Shown here one piece after another: positions 1 to 8,469 of a stretch of 64,000 nucleotides of DNA (the first letter of the stretch is position 1; every line of letters starts with the position of its first letter). The DNA comes from Adiantum capillus-veneris (Eukaryota; Streptophyta; Polypodiopsida; Polypodiales; Pteridaceae), in contig CM043963.1 of assembly GCA_014529385.2 (NCBI GenBank), forward strand, positions 74,073,912 through 74,137,911, in the 5' to 3' direction. The notes under the pieces are model-generated. The model was given only the letters and a program-made list of their open reading frames with translations. It was not told the DNA's origin and made no database searches. The position numbers and the translations under genes were made by a program.

Positions 1-2854
1 TAATCTGGTAAGCACCTCAATCTCCATAGGAGGGGCAGCTAGCTCTGCTCGAATGATAGCGTGGGGTATGGAGGCCTTGGCTCTGACCAGTCGAGAGATC
101 ATAGATACCAAGGGCCTCTCCATACGTCTCCAACCATCCTGGCCTACAGAAGGTCCCCATATATGCACCCCATACAACATAGCTGAGCCTACTAAAGTAT
201 CAAAGAGCCATAACTTTGTCCGAGCTTCCTGGAACTGAACCTGCGATCACATCCTCTCCAAGCCTCCCAAGGCCGCAAAAGCTCTAGTCATTCTAGTCTC
301 TGCTGCTCTCCCCATAGAAAACCTCTTCCCAGTGAAGACAACCCCAAGGTAAGTGCATGCATCTGTATACTCTACAATCTCCTGACCATATGTGAAAGTC
401 GGTGCTGATCTCCTGATCCACTGTGGTGTGGTGTTAAACACCATAACCTTGGTTTTACCAAGGTTTACAAACAATCCACTATCCTCTGTAAAACTGTGTA
501 ATTCATCCAACTGTCGTTGCATACCCTCTGGTGAGTCAGAGATCGACATAATATCATCAGCATATAAAAACAATGGGATCCACGTCCCTGCCAGTTGGGC
601 ACCTCTATCACCCTCTCTGTCAATGTAATCATACACCTCATTAACATACATACCAAATAGAGTAGGAGACAATGGGCATACCTGTTTCACCCCAATGGTG
701 GAGTGAACTAAATCAGATATCCCCTCCGGAGTGCGTACATGTCCCATCACTGATCTGTATAGAGCCATAATCCCCCAAATCAACACTATGGGCACCCCCA
801 TCTCCTGCAGTCTGCGCATCAATCGAGCTCTCGGTACCATGTCAAATGCTTTATGGAAATCCACAAAGCTACAATAAATCCGTCTCCCATATGACCTACC
901 CTCCTCAATGATGGCTCTTAAGTGTCAGAATATGATCTGTATCACTGATCTGTATAGAGCCATAATCCCCCAAATCAACACTATGGGCACCCCCATCTCC
1001 TGCAGTCTGCGCATCAATCGAGCTCTCAGTACCATGTCAAATGCTTTATGGAAATCCACAAAGCTACAATAAATCCGTCTCCCATATGACCTACCCTCCT
1101 CAATGATGGCTCTTAAGTGTCAGAATATGATCAAGAGTGGAGAAACCCCTCCTAAAACCGGCCTAGCCCTTTGCTCGTACACCCTCACCCTCTGCCCAAT
1201 TACTCAACTGTTGTTCAAGAATGGATGCATACAACCATGCCAATGTGTGCCCAACCATAATAGTGCGGTAATTCTCAGGCTCTGTAGGATCACCTGCTTT
1301 GAAGATAGGCACAATAGTAGACAACCTCCAAGTCCCAGGTAACCCCTCACACATAGCACGATTGAACAACATTGCAAGAACCTCTACCAACATGTGTAAA
1401 GTGCTCTGCTACTAGACCATCATGATCATATGCCCTTCTGGTCCTCATCCTGTCAATGGCTCTCTTTACCATCTCAGTGGTAAAGAAGGTGCTGGTAGGT
1501 GGGCATGGCTCTATAGGATCTCGAAGGGGGTAATGTCCAGGAACCGTATATAACGATGAGGCATACTGGCCCCACACATCAGGAGAAGTAATCACTGGGG
1601 GAGGGAAGTGCTCATGAAAGAATCGCCATGCCTCTCCTGAGTCTCTACTCAAGAACAATTGATACAAGTCTCGCTCCATCTGGGTCAAGTAAGATCGTTT
1701 CTTCCGTCGCACAAGCACAAGGCGCCGGGAAGCAATCCGAGATTGTCTATAAGTGATGACTCCTAAAAGAAGATCCCTCTGAAGCTGGGCTCTCATCTCT
1801 CTGCACTCCTCATCATACCAACTATTATGGGGCATGCTCCTAGAATATCGCCTTTGGCTCGGCTGAGCGTGTGGGCCTTTGATGTTGCACCATGCAGTGT
1901 CTCCTTCAGTAAAATGGTGCACTCCTCCACTAAGAGGCCAAGACCAGTTGTGCATAGACGGCTATAGATCTCCTCTGTATAAACTGAGTCAATCTCTGGT
2001 GTAAATGTATAACGCGTGTGTGACCTGCCTCCTAATGTCTGGGATGTACTATACTGAAATGAAACTGATAATGTCAAAAGTGCAGAATCTACTGCTACGC
2101 CCATTGGTCTGGCTCCCACTATGAATTCCCGAGTACAAGGAATAAAGCTCGGCTGTGCCATAATATAGTCCATTGTACTGGCCCCGTGTCTGTGTGGAAA
2201 GCATGTGAAACCGGCTGTTCCAGGAAATCGTTGTAAGCCATTAAGTATGGCTAACCCATGTGTAGTCGTCATCTCCGTGAGGCATCTCCCATACTCCGTC
2301 TGTTCTCTATCATGTGAGCATCCCTGAAGCTCTAACTCACCCACAACCAGCTCTCTAAGCATCTCATCTGAAGTGTCGTAGAAGACTGAGTTGCCCGTTC
2401 GCGCATTGAAGTCCCCTAGGAGGATGATATCACCATCCCTAGAAAACTCCCATATATCATCATCTAGAATAGAGAAAGGCGACTGTCCTCTGGATACAGC
2501 ATATACTAACGTACTGGGGCGGAAGTAACATATGGCAATGTATAGAAATCGGCCTGTGTCAGCTCTCAGCCTCACCCACATGTATCTAGCATGATCATCT
2601 CTTCGTACAATATGTAGTAGTGGCTATAGCTCCTCCCTAAATAGCACTGCTACTCCTCCTAAACCTCTACTCCTGTGTTCACGTCTTGAGACTGTCCTGT
2701 GGGCTGTCTCCCCTCTGTATCCCACCACATGTGGCATAAGCTAGCCAGGGGCCTGATGAGTCTCTGAGAAGAAAACAATGTCCCTGTCTTTGAAACTGTC
2801 CTCAAAGGCACCAACGTCCAACCTCATAGATCCATTACAATTCCAAGTAGCCAT
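1..2854 (-). pseudogene. LINE-A ORF2: endonuclease plus reverse transcriptase, broken
   Basis: The likely start is the ATG at 2854, because the protein then opens with ATWNCNG, the classic N-terminus of APE-like LINE endonucleases. Frame continuity from 2854 is broken by two TAG codons (2741-2743 and 2624-2626) and then open to about 1793. Endonuclease motifs include LLGDFNARTG (near 2400) and GASTMDYIMAQ (near 2180). The usual catalytic Asp-His pair reads Asp-Ser (VAVDSALL), so nicking was probably lost. A frameshift leads into the linker (1347-1955), then RT: NYRTIMVGHTL (near 1270), DFHKAFD (near 850), GVKQVCPLSP and YADD (near 560). A 195-bp tandem duplication disrupts the RT. Such a protein would nick target DNA and copy its RNA at the nick. 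Confidence 0.92.
746..1135 (-). repeat. 195-bp tandem duplication inside LINE-A RT
   Basis: Two adjacent units begin at 746 and 941 with the same ATCACTGATCTG sequence and run to about 940 and 1135. They are nearly identical (CGGTACC versus CAGTACC is the one clear difference), so the duplication is recent relative to the element. It repeats the RT segment around the first catalytic Asp. The unit length is divisible by three, but stops and shifts nearby still break the frame. Confidence 0.95.
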
Positions 2855-2876
2855 CTTTAGTGTGGTCCCATAGGTC

Positions 2877-3407
2877 TCACACCGTCATGTAGAGCGTCGC
2901 TCTACAATCACCATCCGACCATCTCTGTAAAAGGCCATCTTTCCCTTCTCCCTTGCCGCCATAATCTCTGGCATTACCTATATGCGCAAGCTGTGAGAGA
3001 GTGAGATCATCACCGAGGAAAATACCTGTCTTCTTGAGAGTAGGCCTCTTTCTCAAGAATTCCGTTTTCTCTTCCAAAGAGGGGAAGCGTAGTATGAGAG
3101 CTCTTCCTTTTGAAGATTCTCCCGGGCCATCACTCTTCTTGCCCACTCTCCATGCCTTTGTGTGTGAAGGCTTGTCCACCCCCATCATGGATGTGAGGCT
3201 TGTGACCTCTTTTTCCACATTGTTTATGTCCTTGAGACCGGTTACCCTCACATGTAGAGCCCGCGTCCTCCTTTGTTCCTCTTCGAGGGTCATGTTAATA
3301 AGAGTGGGTGTACAAGGAGCTTCCTTTCCTTTCCCTTTCTTGGCAACCTAAGTCCATTTTTCGTCCTCCTCTACTTTCTTTTGTGTTGCAGAGATGACCG
3401 CAGCCAC
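2877..3407 (-). pseudogene. LINE-A ORF1 C-terminal part (RNA-binding-like)
   Basis: An open frame of 138 codons runs from 3293 to 2877 and continues upstream to about 3407 through one TAG (3348-3350). The segment around TLEEEQRRTRALHVRV, then GVDKPSHTKAWRVGKK and GIFLGDDLTL, matches the ORF1 fragment at 28044-28715 closely, which sets its identity. The arrangement, a basic and helical stretch followed by a compact domain with an LHVRV beta-strand, resembles L1-type ORF1 RNA-binding proteins, but the fold is inferred. It ends 22 nt before the ORF2 ATG, so the two frames were probably translated from one bicistronic RNA. The coiled-coil N-terminus is missing because the copy is 5' truncated. 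Confidence 0.75.
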
Positions 3408-3426
3408 AGAGAGAGAGAGAGAGAGC
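3408..3426 (+). repeat. (AG)n microsatellite at LINE-A 5' junction
   Basis: A short AG tract sits exactly where LINE-A sequence stops. On the LINE's own strand it is (CT)n followed directly by ORF1 sequence, the same arrangement as at the 5' ends of LINE-B and LINE-C. Confidence 0.9.
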
Positions 3427-4213
3427 TGGAAAAGGCTCTCCATGATGATAACAAAGTTGTATAAGATACAAGTTTCCAAGGGTGGTATGGCATAGGTGTG
3501 ACATGTGCAACTGCTTGATTTGTGTCGTCTAGTGCGTCAGTACTTAGAGTCAATGTCTACTGAACTGGTTTGTGGCTTACGTCATATTTTGCAGGCATAA
3601 TCGAGGGCGATTACAATTCTTTCGAGAGCGGGTATGTCACAAAATGATGATGTGACATGACCACACGGACAAAGTCCAGATTAAATTTCATAAGGATTCC
3701 TCTCGATGGGTCCCAAGGGACACAAAGAATTATAGAACCGAAGCTCACAGTTATACCAACTTATGGTACCACGGCCAAGGGGCCTAAAATCCTAAAGACC
3801 AGAAGCTTGCACTCTGAAAGAGAGTTCCGTAAATCGCGATAACACGCTGACGTGGCAAATTGTACGGATGCTCATGTGGCAGACTGTACGAAAATTCCGT
3901 GTTTTACGTTGACTGTGCCACGTGGCAGACTGTACGGATTTCCGCAATTCACGCTGGCATCTGTTGGGAGCAAATGCTTTTGGGATTGATTGCTTTTGAG
4001 CTGATTGGTTTTGGGGCTCTTCTTTTGGCATCCCTTGTATTGTTTATAAGAGCCCTTGGGGCATCACTCTGCAATGCATCTGGACGCAGAGTGTGAGAGC
4101 AGAGGTCTCTTGGGAGTTTTACTTCGCAATGATTAATGATAAAGAAATATCAAAAGGGGCACCAAACTTTGGGGCCAATACCTCTAGGCACGGTACTACG
4201 TCAAGCCGTGTCG
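3427..4213 (+). other. LTR-like non-coding sequence, unassigned
   Basis: No coding capacity is seen. A TGTCACAAAATG start at about 3632 follows a purine-rich stretch (CGAGAGCGGG), as at a polypurine tract/LTR boundary. It is followed by three promoter-like repeats (3849-3937), a TATA-like TTTATAAG (4043-4050), and then 4051-4213, which could be transcribed leader. The right end merges with the (TC)n in front of LINE-B, and the LTR may continue after LINE-C at 7921. Calling it an LTR is inference; no second copy lies in the window. Confidence 0.4.
3849..3937 (+). promoter_or_regulatory. Three G-box-like repeats upstream of a TATA-like site
   Basis: Three 19-bp units, at 3849-3867, 3873-3891 and 3919-3937, share the pattern GTGGCARAYTGTACG. 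The third contains CACGTG, the palindromic plant G-box core, and the first two carry GACGTG and CATGTG. They lie 106-200 bp upstream of a TATA-like TTTATAAG (4043). Repeated bZIP/bHLH-type boxes upstream of TATA are common in LTR U3 regions; the function here is inferred. Confidence 0.4.
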
Positions 4214-4230
4214 TCTCTCTCTCTCTCTCT
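4214..4230 (+). repeat. (TC)n tract at LINE-B 5' junction
   Basis: A CT/TC tract of 17 bp lies between the LTR-like sequence and the first base of LINE-B. LINE homology starts immediately after it with ATTTTCAAGTCAGGGG. Confidence 0.9.
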
Positions 4231-4253
4231 CTATTTTCAAGTCAGGGGATCCT

Positions 4254-6275
4254 ATGATACCCGGGAACTACCGTACCATTATGGTAGGTCACACTTTGAC
4301 CCGACTGTACGCATCCATTCTTGAACAAAAATTGAGTAGATGGGCAGAGAATCAGGGCATAAGGGCAACGGGACAAGCTGGATTCAGAAGGGGTTATTCC
4401 ACTTTAGATCATATTCTTACGCTTAGAGCCATTATTGAAGAAGGAAGAGCAAATGGAAGAAGAATGTATTGTTGCTTTGTGGATTTTCGGAAAGCTTTTG
4501 ATACAGTATCAAGGGCCAGATTGATGCGCAGGATGCAAGAGTTAGGGGTCCCCAAAGAGATTATTTGGGGGATCATGGCCTTATACGGATCAGTAACTGG
4601 TTATGTACGTACTCCAGAAGGGGATTCCGACATTGTTCACTCCACCGTTGGAGTAAAGCAAGGATGCCCACTGTCCCCAACTTTATTTGGTATGTACATA
4701 GATGAGGTATCAGATTACATTGATAGAGAAGGTGACAGAGGTGCTCAACTTGCAGGGTCATGGATCCCGCTGCTACTGTATGCAGATGATATTGTATTGA
4801 TAGCAGAATCACCAGATGGAATGCAGAGGCAGCTAGATGCTTTACATAAATTCGCGGAGGACAGTGGACTGTCGGTAAACTTGGGTAAAACCAAAGTTAT
4901 GGTGTTTAACACCACACCGCAGTGGGTTAGGAGATCGGCACCTACATTTGCATATGGCCAGGATACAATAGAGTACACAGATGCATACACATACCTTGGG
5001 GTGGTATTTGCAGGACCGAAGTTTACTCTTAAGAAAGCAGCGGATGCTAGATTATCCAGAGCCTCTGCAGCCCTGGGAGGGTTGGAGAGGATGTGTTCAC
5101 AAGTGCAGTTTCAGGAACCACGAACAAAACTTTGGTTCTTTGATACTGTGGTGGCTTCGGCTATGCCTTATGGGGTCCAGATTTGGGGACCATCTGTGGA
5201 TCAGGATAATTGGAAGTCAATGGAGAGACCTTTGGTATCTATGATTTCCCGAATGATTAGAGCCAAGGCCTCCGTACCACACGCGATTACCCGAGCGGAA
5301 CTAGCGGCCCCTCCGATAGAAATCGAAGCTCTTACCAGATCAGTGTCCTTTATACATGGTTTGTGGGATACAAATAATGGCCGATATACTAGACTGGCCC
5401 TCGAATCCTCTCGACAATTGGCAATGGAAGGGGATACATCATGCTGGTATGCGCAACTGTCCTCGTGGTTTCAAAGACACGGGTTCAGTATGGAAAGATT
5501 GCCCCCCTTCCAATACTCTCTTGAGGCTCCATCACTGGCAATTACACGAAAGGAGATTAATAAAATCATCCGACAGGATCTTATACAGTTGGATACTAAG
5601 AGGACATGGGTAGACTCTACACAAGAATTGGGCACGAAGATGGCCGACTACAAAGAAAACTTCCTACAACTATCTGAAGATGGATTTGTGATTCGCCCAA
5701 GTTACATGGATACCCACCTGTCTCATGGGGTGAGATGTGCTATTGGTCAGATTCGTACATCCTCACACCAGTTGGAAATTGAATTTGGCAGATTTAGGGG
5801 AATCCCACCTGAGAGCAGAATTTGCAAGTTATGCGGAATGGAGCCGGAGACAGAATTACACTATATATGCCACTGCACAGTATACTACAAGATACGTGAG
5901 CATTTTCACTGCCTCTTTAAAGAAGGCTTTGGACCTCTAGATAGAATCATGCAATACCAAGATCAAAGATGCTTAGGCTTGTACCTACTGGAACTACATT
6001 GGCACAGGGATAATCTAATGAGAAGACAAAGAGCACTACAGCCTCAGAGGCAGATCACAGACTTCTTCGGATCGAGAGAAGCAGGAGTGGAAGGTGAAGC
6101 AAGAGGCCAGCAGCCAACACAAAGGAGTACCCACATTCATACCAAAGGCACCCTAATTGACAGAGCAATTGAGCTTAAGAAATCGAGACGACCACGACCA
6201 AGATGCAGAAGCACACTTCACCGGAGGAGACTACAACAAAGGATTAGAAGCATTCTAGCTAGACACCCAGAATGA
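4254..6275 (+). CDS. LINE-B reverse transcriptase ORF (673 aa, 5'-truncated ORF2)
   Basis: This is the longest intact coding frame in the window. The frame is open from the truncation point; the ATG at 4254 is simply the first Met and not a native start. RT motifs in order are VDFRKAFD (residues 76-83, first catalytic Asp D77), GVKQGCPLSP (133-142) and YADD (176-179, catalytic pair). Downstream come the conserved FQEPRTKLWFFDT and IWGPSVD segments and a zinc motif, CX2CX8HX4C, at about 524-541, of the zf-RVT type found in plant L1-like LINEs. The C-terminus is basic, with a run of Arg at about 645-665. The protein would reverse-transcribe LINE RNA at a nicked target. With no endonuclease or promoter this copy cannot move by itself. 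The absence of stops over 2 kb points to a recent insertion. Confidence 0.93.
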   Translation: MIPGNYRTIMVGHTLTRLYASILEQKLSRWAENQGIRATGQAGFRRGYSTLDHILTLRAIIEEGRANGRRMYCCFVDFRKAFDTVSRARLMRRMQELGVPKEIIWGIMALYGSVTGYVRTPEGDSDIVHSTVGVKQGCPLSPTLFGMYIDEVSDYIDREGDRGAQLAGSWIPLLLYADDIVLIAESPDGMQRQLDALHKFAEDSGLSVNLGKTKVMVFNTTPQWVRRSAPTFAYGQDTIEYTDAYTYLGVVFAGPKFTLKKAADARLSRASAALGGLERMCSQVQFQEPRTKLWFFDTVVASAMPYGVQIWGPSVDQDNWKSMERPLVSMISRMIRAKASVPHAITRAELAAPPIEIEALTRSVSFIHGLWDTNNGRYTRLALESSRQLAMEGDTSCWYAQLSSWFQRHGFSMERLPPFQYSLEAPSLAITRKEINKIIRQDLIQLDTKRTWVDSTQELGTKMADYKENFLQLSEDGFVIRPSYMDTHLSHGVRCAIGQIRTSSHQLEIEFGRFRGIPPESRICKLCGMEPETELHYICHCTVYYKIREHFHCLFKEGFGPLDRIMQYQDQRCLGLYLLELHWHRDNLMRRQRALQPQRQITDFFGSREAGVEGEARGQQPTQRSTHIHTKGTLIDRAIELKKSRRPRPRCRSTLHRRRLQQRIRSILARHPE

Positions 6276-6400
6276 TCCTAAGAAGTTCATTTAATACTTT
6301 GTATTTAGTTTCACATTTAAATTTCACACTTTTCACAGTTAGTACTTCAGTACTAAGGTACCTAGACATTGTAACAGATTCACAACTTTTGTATCAGTTT

Positions 6401-6448
6401 GGTCTCATAGGTCATTCTCGCGTTTTGAAGACGTTAATATAACATTTC

Positions 6449-6512
<64 letters not shown>
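6401..6512 (+). repeat. LINE-B conserved 3' block and (TC)30 tail
   Basis: GGTCTCATAGGTCATT, then TTTTGAAGACGTTAATATAACATTTCATTT, precedes a 61-bp TC run. The same block with a TC run ends LINE-C, -D, -E, -F and -G, so the tail is a family trait and not a chance microsatellite. Confidence 0.93.
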
Positions 6513-6513
<1 letters not shown>

Positions 6514-6534
6514 GGCCAGGATGGTTGGAGACGT

Positions 6535-7590
6535 ATGGAGAGGCCCTTGGTATCTATGATCTCCCGATTGATTAGAGCCAAGGCCTCCGTACCTCACGCG
6601 ATCATTCGAGCAGAGCTAGCTGCCCCCCCCATGGAGATTGAGGCGCTTACCAGATCAGTGTCCTTTGTGCACAGCCTATGGGATACTACTAGAGACAGAT
6701 ATGCTAGACTGGCCCTTGAGCCTTCCAGACAGTTAGCTCTACAGGGGGACACTTCATGCTGGTATGCACAGATGACTTCATGGTTTCAGACGCATGGCTT
6801 CACCATGGACAGGTTGCCCCCTTTCCAGTATTCTCTTCAGGCACCCTCACTGTCTCTTACACGGGTGGAGATCACTAGACTCATTCGTCAGGACCTGATC
6901 CAGCTCGACACCAGGAGGACATGGATAGAGCCGCCTCAGGAGTTGAGCACGAAGATGGCTTTCTATAGAGAGCATCTTCTCCACCTCACAGGAGATGGGT
7001 TTGTGATTCGACCCAGCTATATGGACACACATATGTCTCATGGTTTGCGTTGTGCCATTGGTCAGATACGCACATCCTCACATCAGCTCGAGATTGAGAC
7101 TGGTAGATTCAGAGGGATACCAGCAGACAGCAGGATATGCCGATTATGCCAGAGAGAGCCAGAGACAGAGTTGCACTACATATGTCATTGCACAGTGTTC
7201 TATGAGATACGGGGGCGTTTCCACTGCTTATTCAGAGAGGGTTTTGGTCCTCTATCTAGGGTCATGAGTTATGAGGATCAGAGATGTCTTGGACTATATC
7301 TACTTGAGTTACACAGGTATAGAGACACTTTACTGGGGAGAGCTAGAGAGAGGCAGTCCCAGAGAGACATTACAGATTTCTTTTCACTAGATATGGGACA
7401 ACCAGAGGAGCAGCCACCACTGCAGAGCTCGTCCCACACTCATTCGACCACTACTGGCACTCTCATCGACCGAGCATTGGAGCTACAGAGATACAGACGA
7501 CCGCGACTGAGGAGAGGAGCTACACAGCATCGACGGAGAGTACAACAGAAGATTCGAGCCATACTCTCTCGACATCCAGAGTGCAGATGA
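6535..7590 (+). CDS. LINE-C ORF2 C-terminal fragment (351 aa)
   Basis: The open frame has no internal stops and starts at MERPLVSMISRLIRAK, downstream of the RT catalytic core, so it has no polymerase motifs. It carries the same CX2CX8HX4C zinc motif (CRLCQREPETELHYICHC) and basic C-terminus as LINE-B, ending in RHPECR. The first Met is incidental to the 5' truncation. It aligns along its length with residues about 323-673 of LINE-B. The intact frame suggests a young insertion, although a fragment like this is unlikely to be expressed. Confidence 0.88.
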   Translation: MERPLVSMISRLIRAKASVPHAIIRAELAAPPMEIEALTRSVSFVHSLWDTTRDRYARLALEPSRQLALQGDTSCWYAQMTSWFQTHGFTMDRLPPFQYSLQAPSLSLTRVEITRLIRQDLIQLDTRRTWIEPPQELSTKMAFYREHLLHLTGDGFVIRPSYMDTHMSHGLRCAIGQIRTSSHQLEIETGRFRGIPADSRICRLCQREPETELHYICHCTVFYEIRGRFHCLFREGFGPLSRVMSYEDQRCLGLYLLELHRYRDTLLGRARERQSQRDITDFFSLDMGQPEEQPPLQSSSHTHSTTTGTLIDRALELQRYRRPRLRRGATQHRRRVQQKIRAILSRHPECR

Positions 7591-7841
7591 GGATGGATCC
7601 TCACCATTTCTTCCATCTTTGTTTCACACACTGTTACATCCAGTTTACCGGGTACCTATTGTATCAGCTGCTACACCCACGTAGTTTTAGATTGTAGTAG
7701 TAGTAGTAGTATTTTGTTCCACTTCTAGTTCTTTTCTAGTTCTTTTGTACCCAGACATGGTATTAGATTCACTATTTTGTAACTGATTGGTCTCATAGGT
7801 CATTTTGGCCTTTTGAAGACGTTAATATAACATTTCATTTC

Positions 7842-7843
<2 letters not shown>

Positions 7844-7920
<77 letters not shown>
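7844..7920 (+). repeat. LINE-C (TC)n tail, 77 bp
   Basis: A perfect TC run follows ATTTCATTTCATT at the end of LINE-C. Non-LINE sequence (AAAGTTCAATG) resumes at 7921. Confidence 0.95.
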
Positions 7921-7923
<3 letters not shown>

Positions 7924-8210
7924 GTTCAATGATTTTGAAGTTTCAGTTCGTGTGTTACTATTGATTTCTCGCTTGGAGTGTCCAAGCCTATTACAAGATC
8001 AGCCAACATTCATGCAAGACCAGCCCTAGCGCTAGCAAAATCAGCAGATAAGCCAACGTTTTCAAATTTCAGCCCCTTTCCCTTGCTAGAAACGGATCGG
8101 ATGTATCTTGGCTAGCTTCCCCATGCGGTCCCGTACTCTGGAAGCCCATTGAGCCTCTTCTCTACCATTCCCTCCCCGCATTGAGTGCTCCAATTCTACC
8201 CATCATCAGC
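7921..8210 (+). other. Flank between LINE-C and Cop1, possible LTR piece
   Basis: No coding signal is seen. The sequence is rich in CAGCC words, as is 22023-22200 on the other side of Cop1, and removing Cop1 joins the two stretches (CATCATCAGC to ATCATCAAG). It is probably part of the older LTR element whose LTR end and primer site lie at 22515. Confidence 0.35.
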
Positions 8211-8441
8211 TGTTGGAATTAGGGTTGCAGAGAAATGCACACACAGAGCTTGGAGAAGACGAAGGAAGCTCAAGGCACACAATAAAGAGTGTGTTACTTA
8301 GTGTGCAATGGAAAGATGGATAGCCCTAGAGTGATGGGCGTATATACAATGCTCGGGGGGAAAAACCTCCTAAAGACGGAAAAAATGCCCCGGCGGTCCT
8401 AGTGTGTTCACACACATCACTACCACATGTATATGGTAACA
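8211..8441 (-). repeat. Cop1 3' LTR (231 bp)
   Basis: On the plus strand it starts TGTTGGAATTAGGG and ends ATATGGTAACA. The same sequence recurs at 13108-13218 and 21902-22022. A TATA-like GTATATAC (near 8340-8347) probably belongs to the U3 promoter. Confidence 0.95.
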
Positions 8442-8452
8442 AATCCCCCCTG
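8442..8452 (-). other. Cop1 polypurine tract
   Basis: On the minus strand CCAGGGGGGATT lies immediately before the 3' LTR, the position where plus-strand DNA synthesis is primed. Confidence 0.8.
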
Positions 8453-8469
8453 GACTAATGCGGTGAACG

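Larger units (their letters stand above)
1..3407 (-). mobile_element. LINE-A, non-LTR retrotransposon, 3' end outside window
   Basis: This is the most complete 5' part of the LINE family in the window. Reading right to left on the minus strand it contains an ORF1 fragment (3407-2877), a 22-nt gap, then ORF2 with an APE-type endonuclease, a linker, the reverse transcriptase and the start of the C-terminal region, which runs off position 1. The order ORF1, endonuclease, RT and CCHC-type C-terminus matches L1-like plant LINEs; I do not assign a clade beyond that. The 5' end is truncated inside ORF1 and directly abuts an (AG)n tract, which is (CT)n on the element's own strand. A 195-bp tandem duplication and several stops and frameshifts show the copy is dead. 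Confidence 0.93.
4231..6512 (+). mobile_element. LINE-B, 5'-truncated non-LTR retrotransposon with (TC)n tail
   Basis: The copy starts inside the linker before RT (FKSGDP...NYRT, also seen in LINE-H) and runs through RT, C-terminal zinc motif, a 3' UTR (6276-6400), the family's conserved terminal block (from GGTCTCATAG at 6401) and a 61-bp (TC)n tail (6452-6512). The 5' junction directly abuts a TC tract. The next copy, LINE-C, starts at the last base of the tail. No TSD can be recognised because both junctions lie in TC repeats. Confidence 0.94.
6513..7920 (+). mobile_element. LINE-C, 5'-truncated LINE fused to the tail of LINE-B
   Basis: LINE homology begins with AGGCCAGGATGG right after the TC tail of LINE-B and equals the segment around 100-150 (minus) of LINE-A. 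It runs through the C-terminal half of ORF2, a 3' UTR with a short (TAG)n run (about 7693-7710), the conserved block from 7789 and a 77-bp (TC)n tail (7844-7920). It is in the same orientation as LINE-B, so the pair forms a head-to-tail array. Confidence 0.94.
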
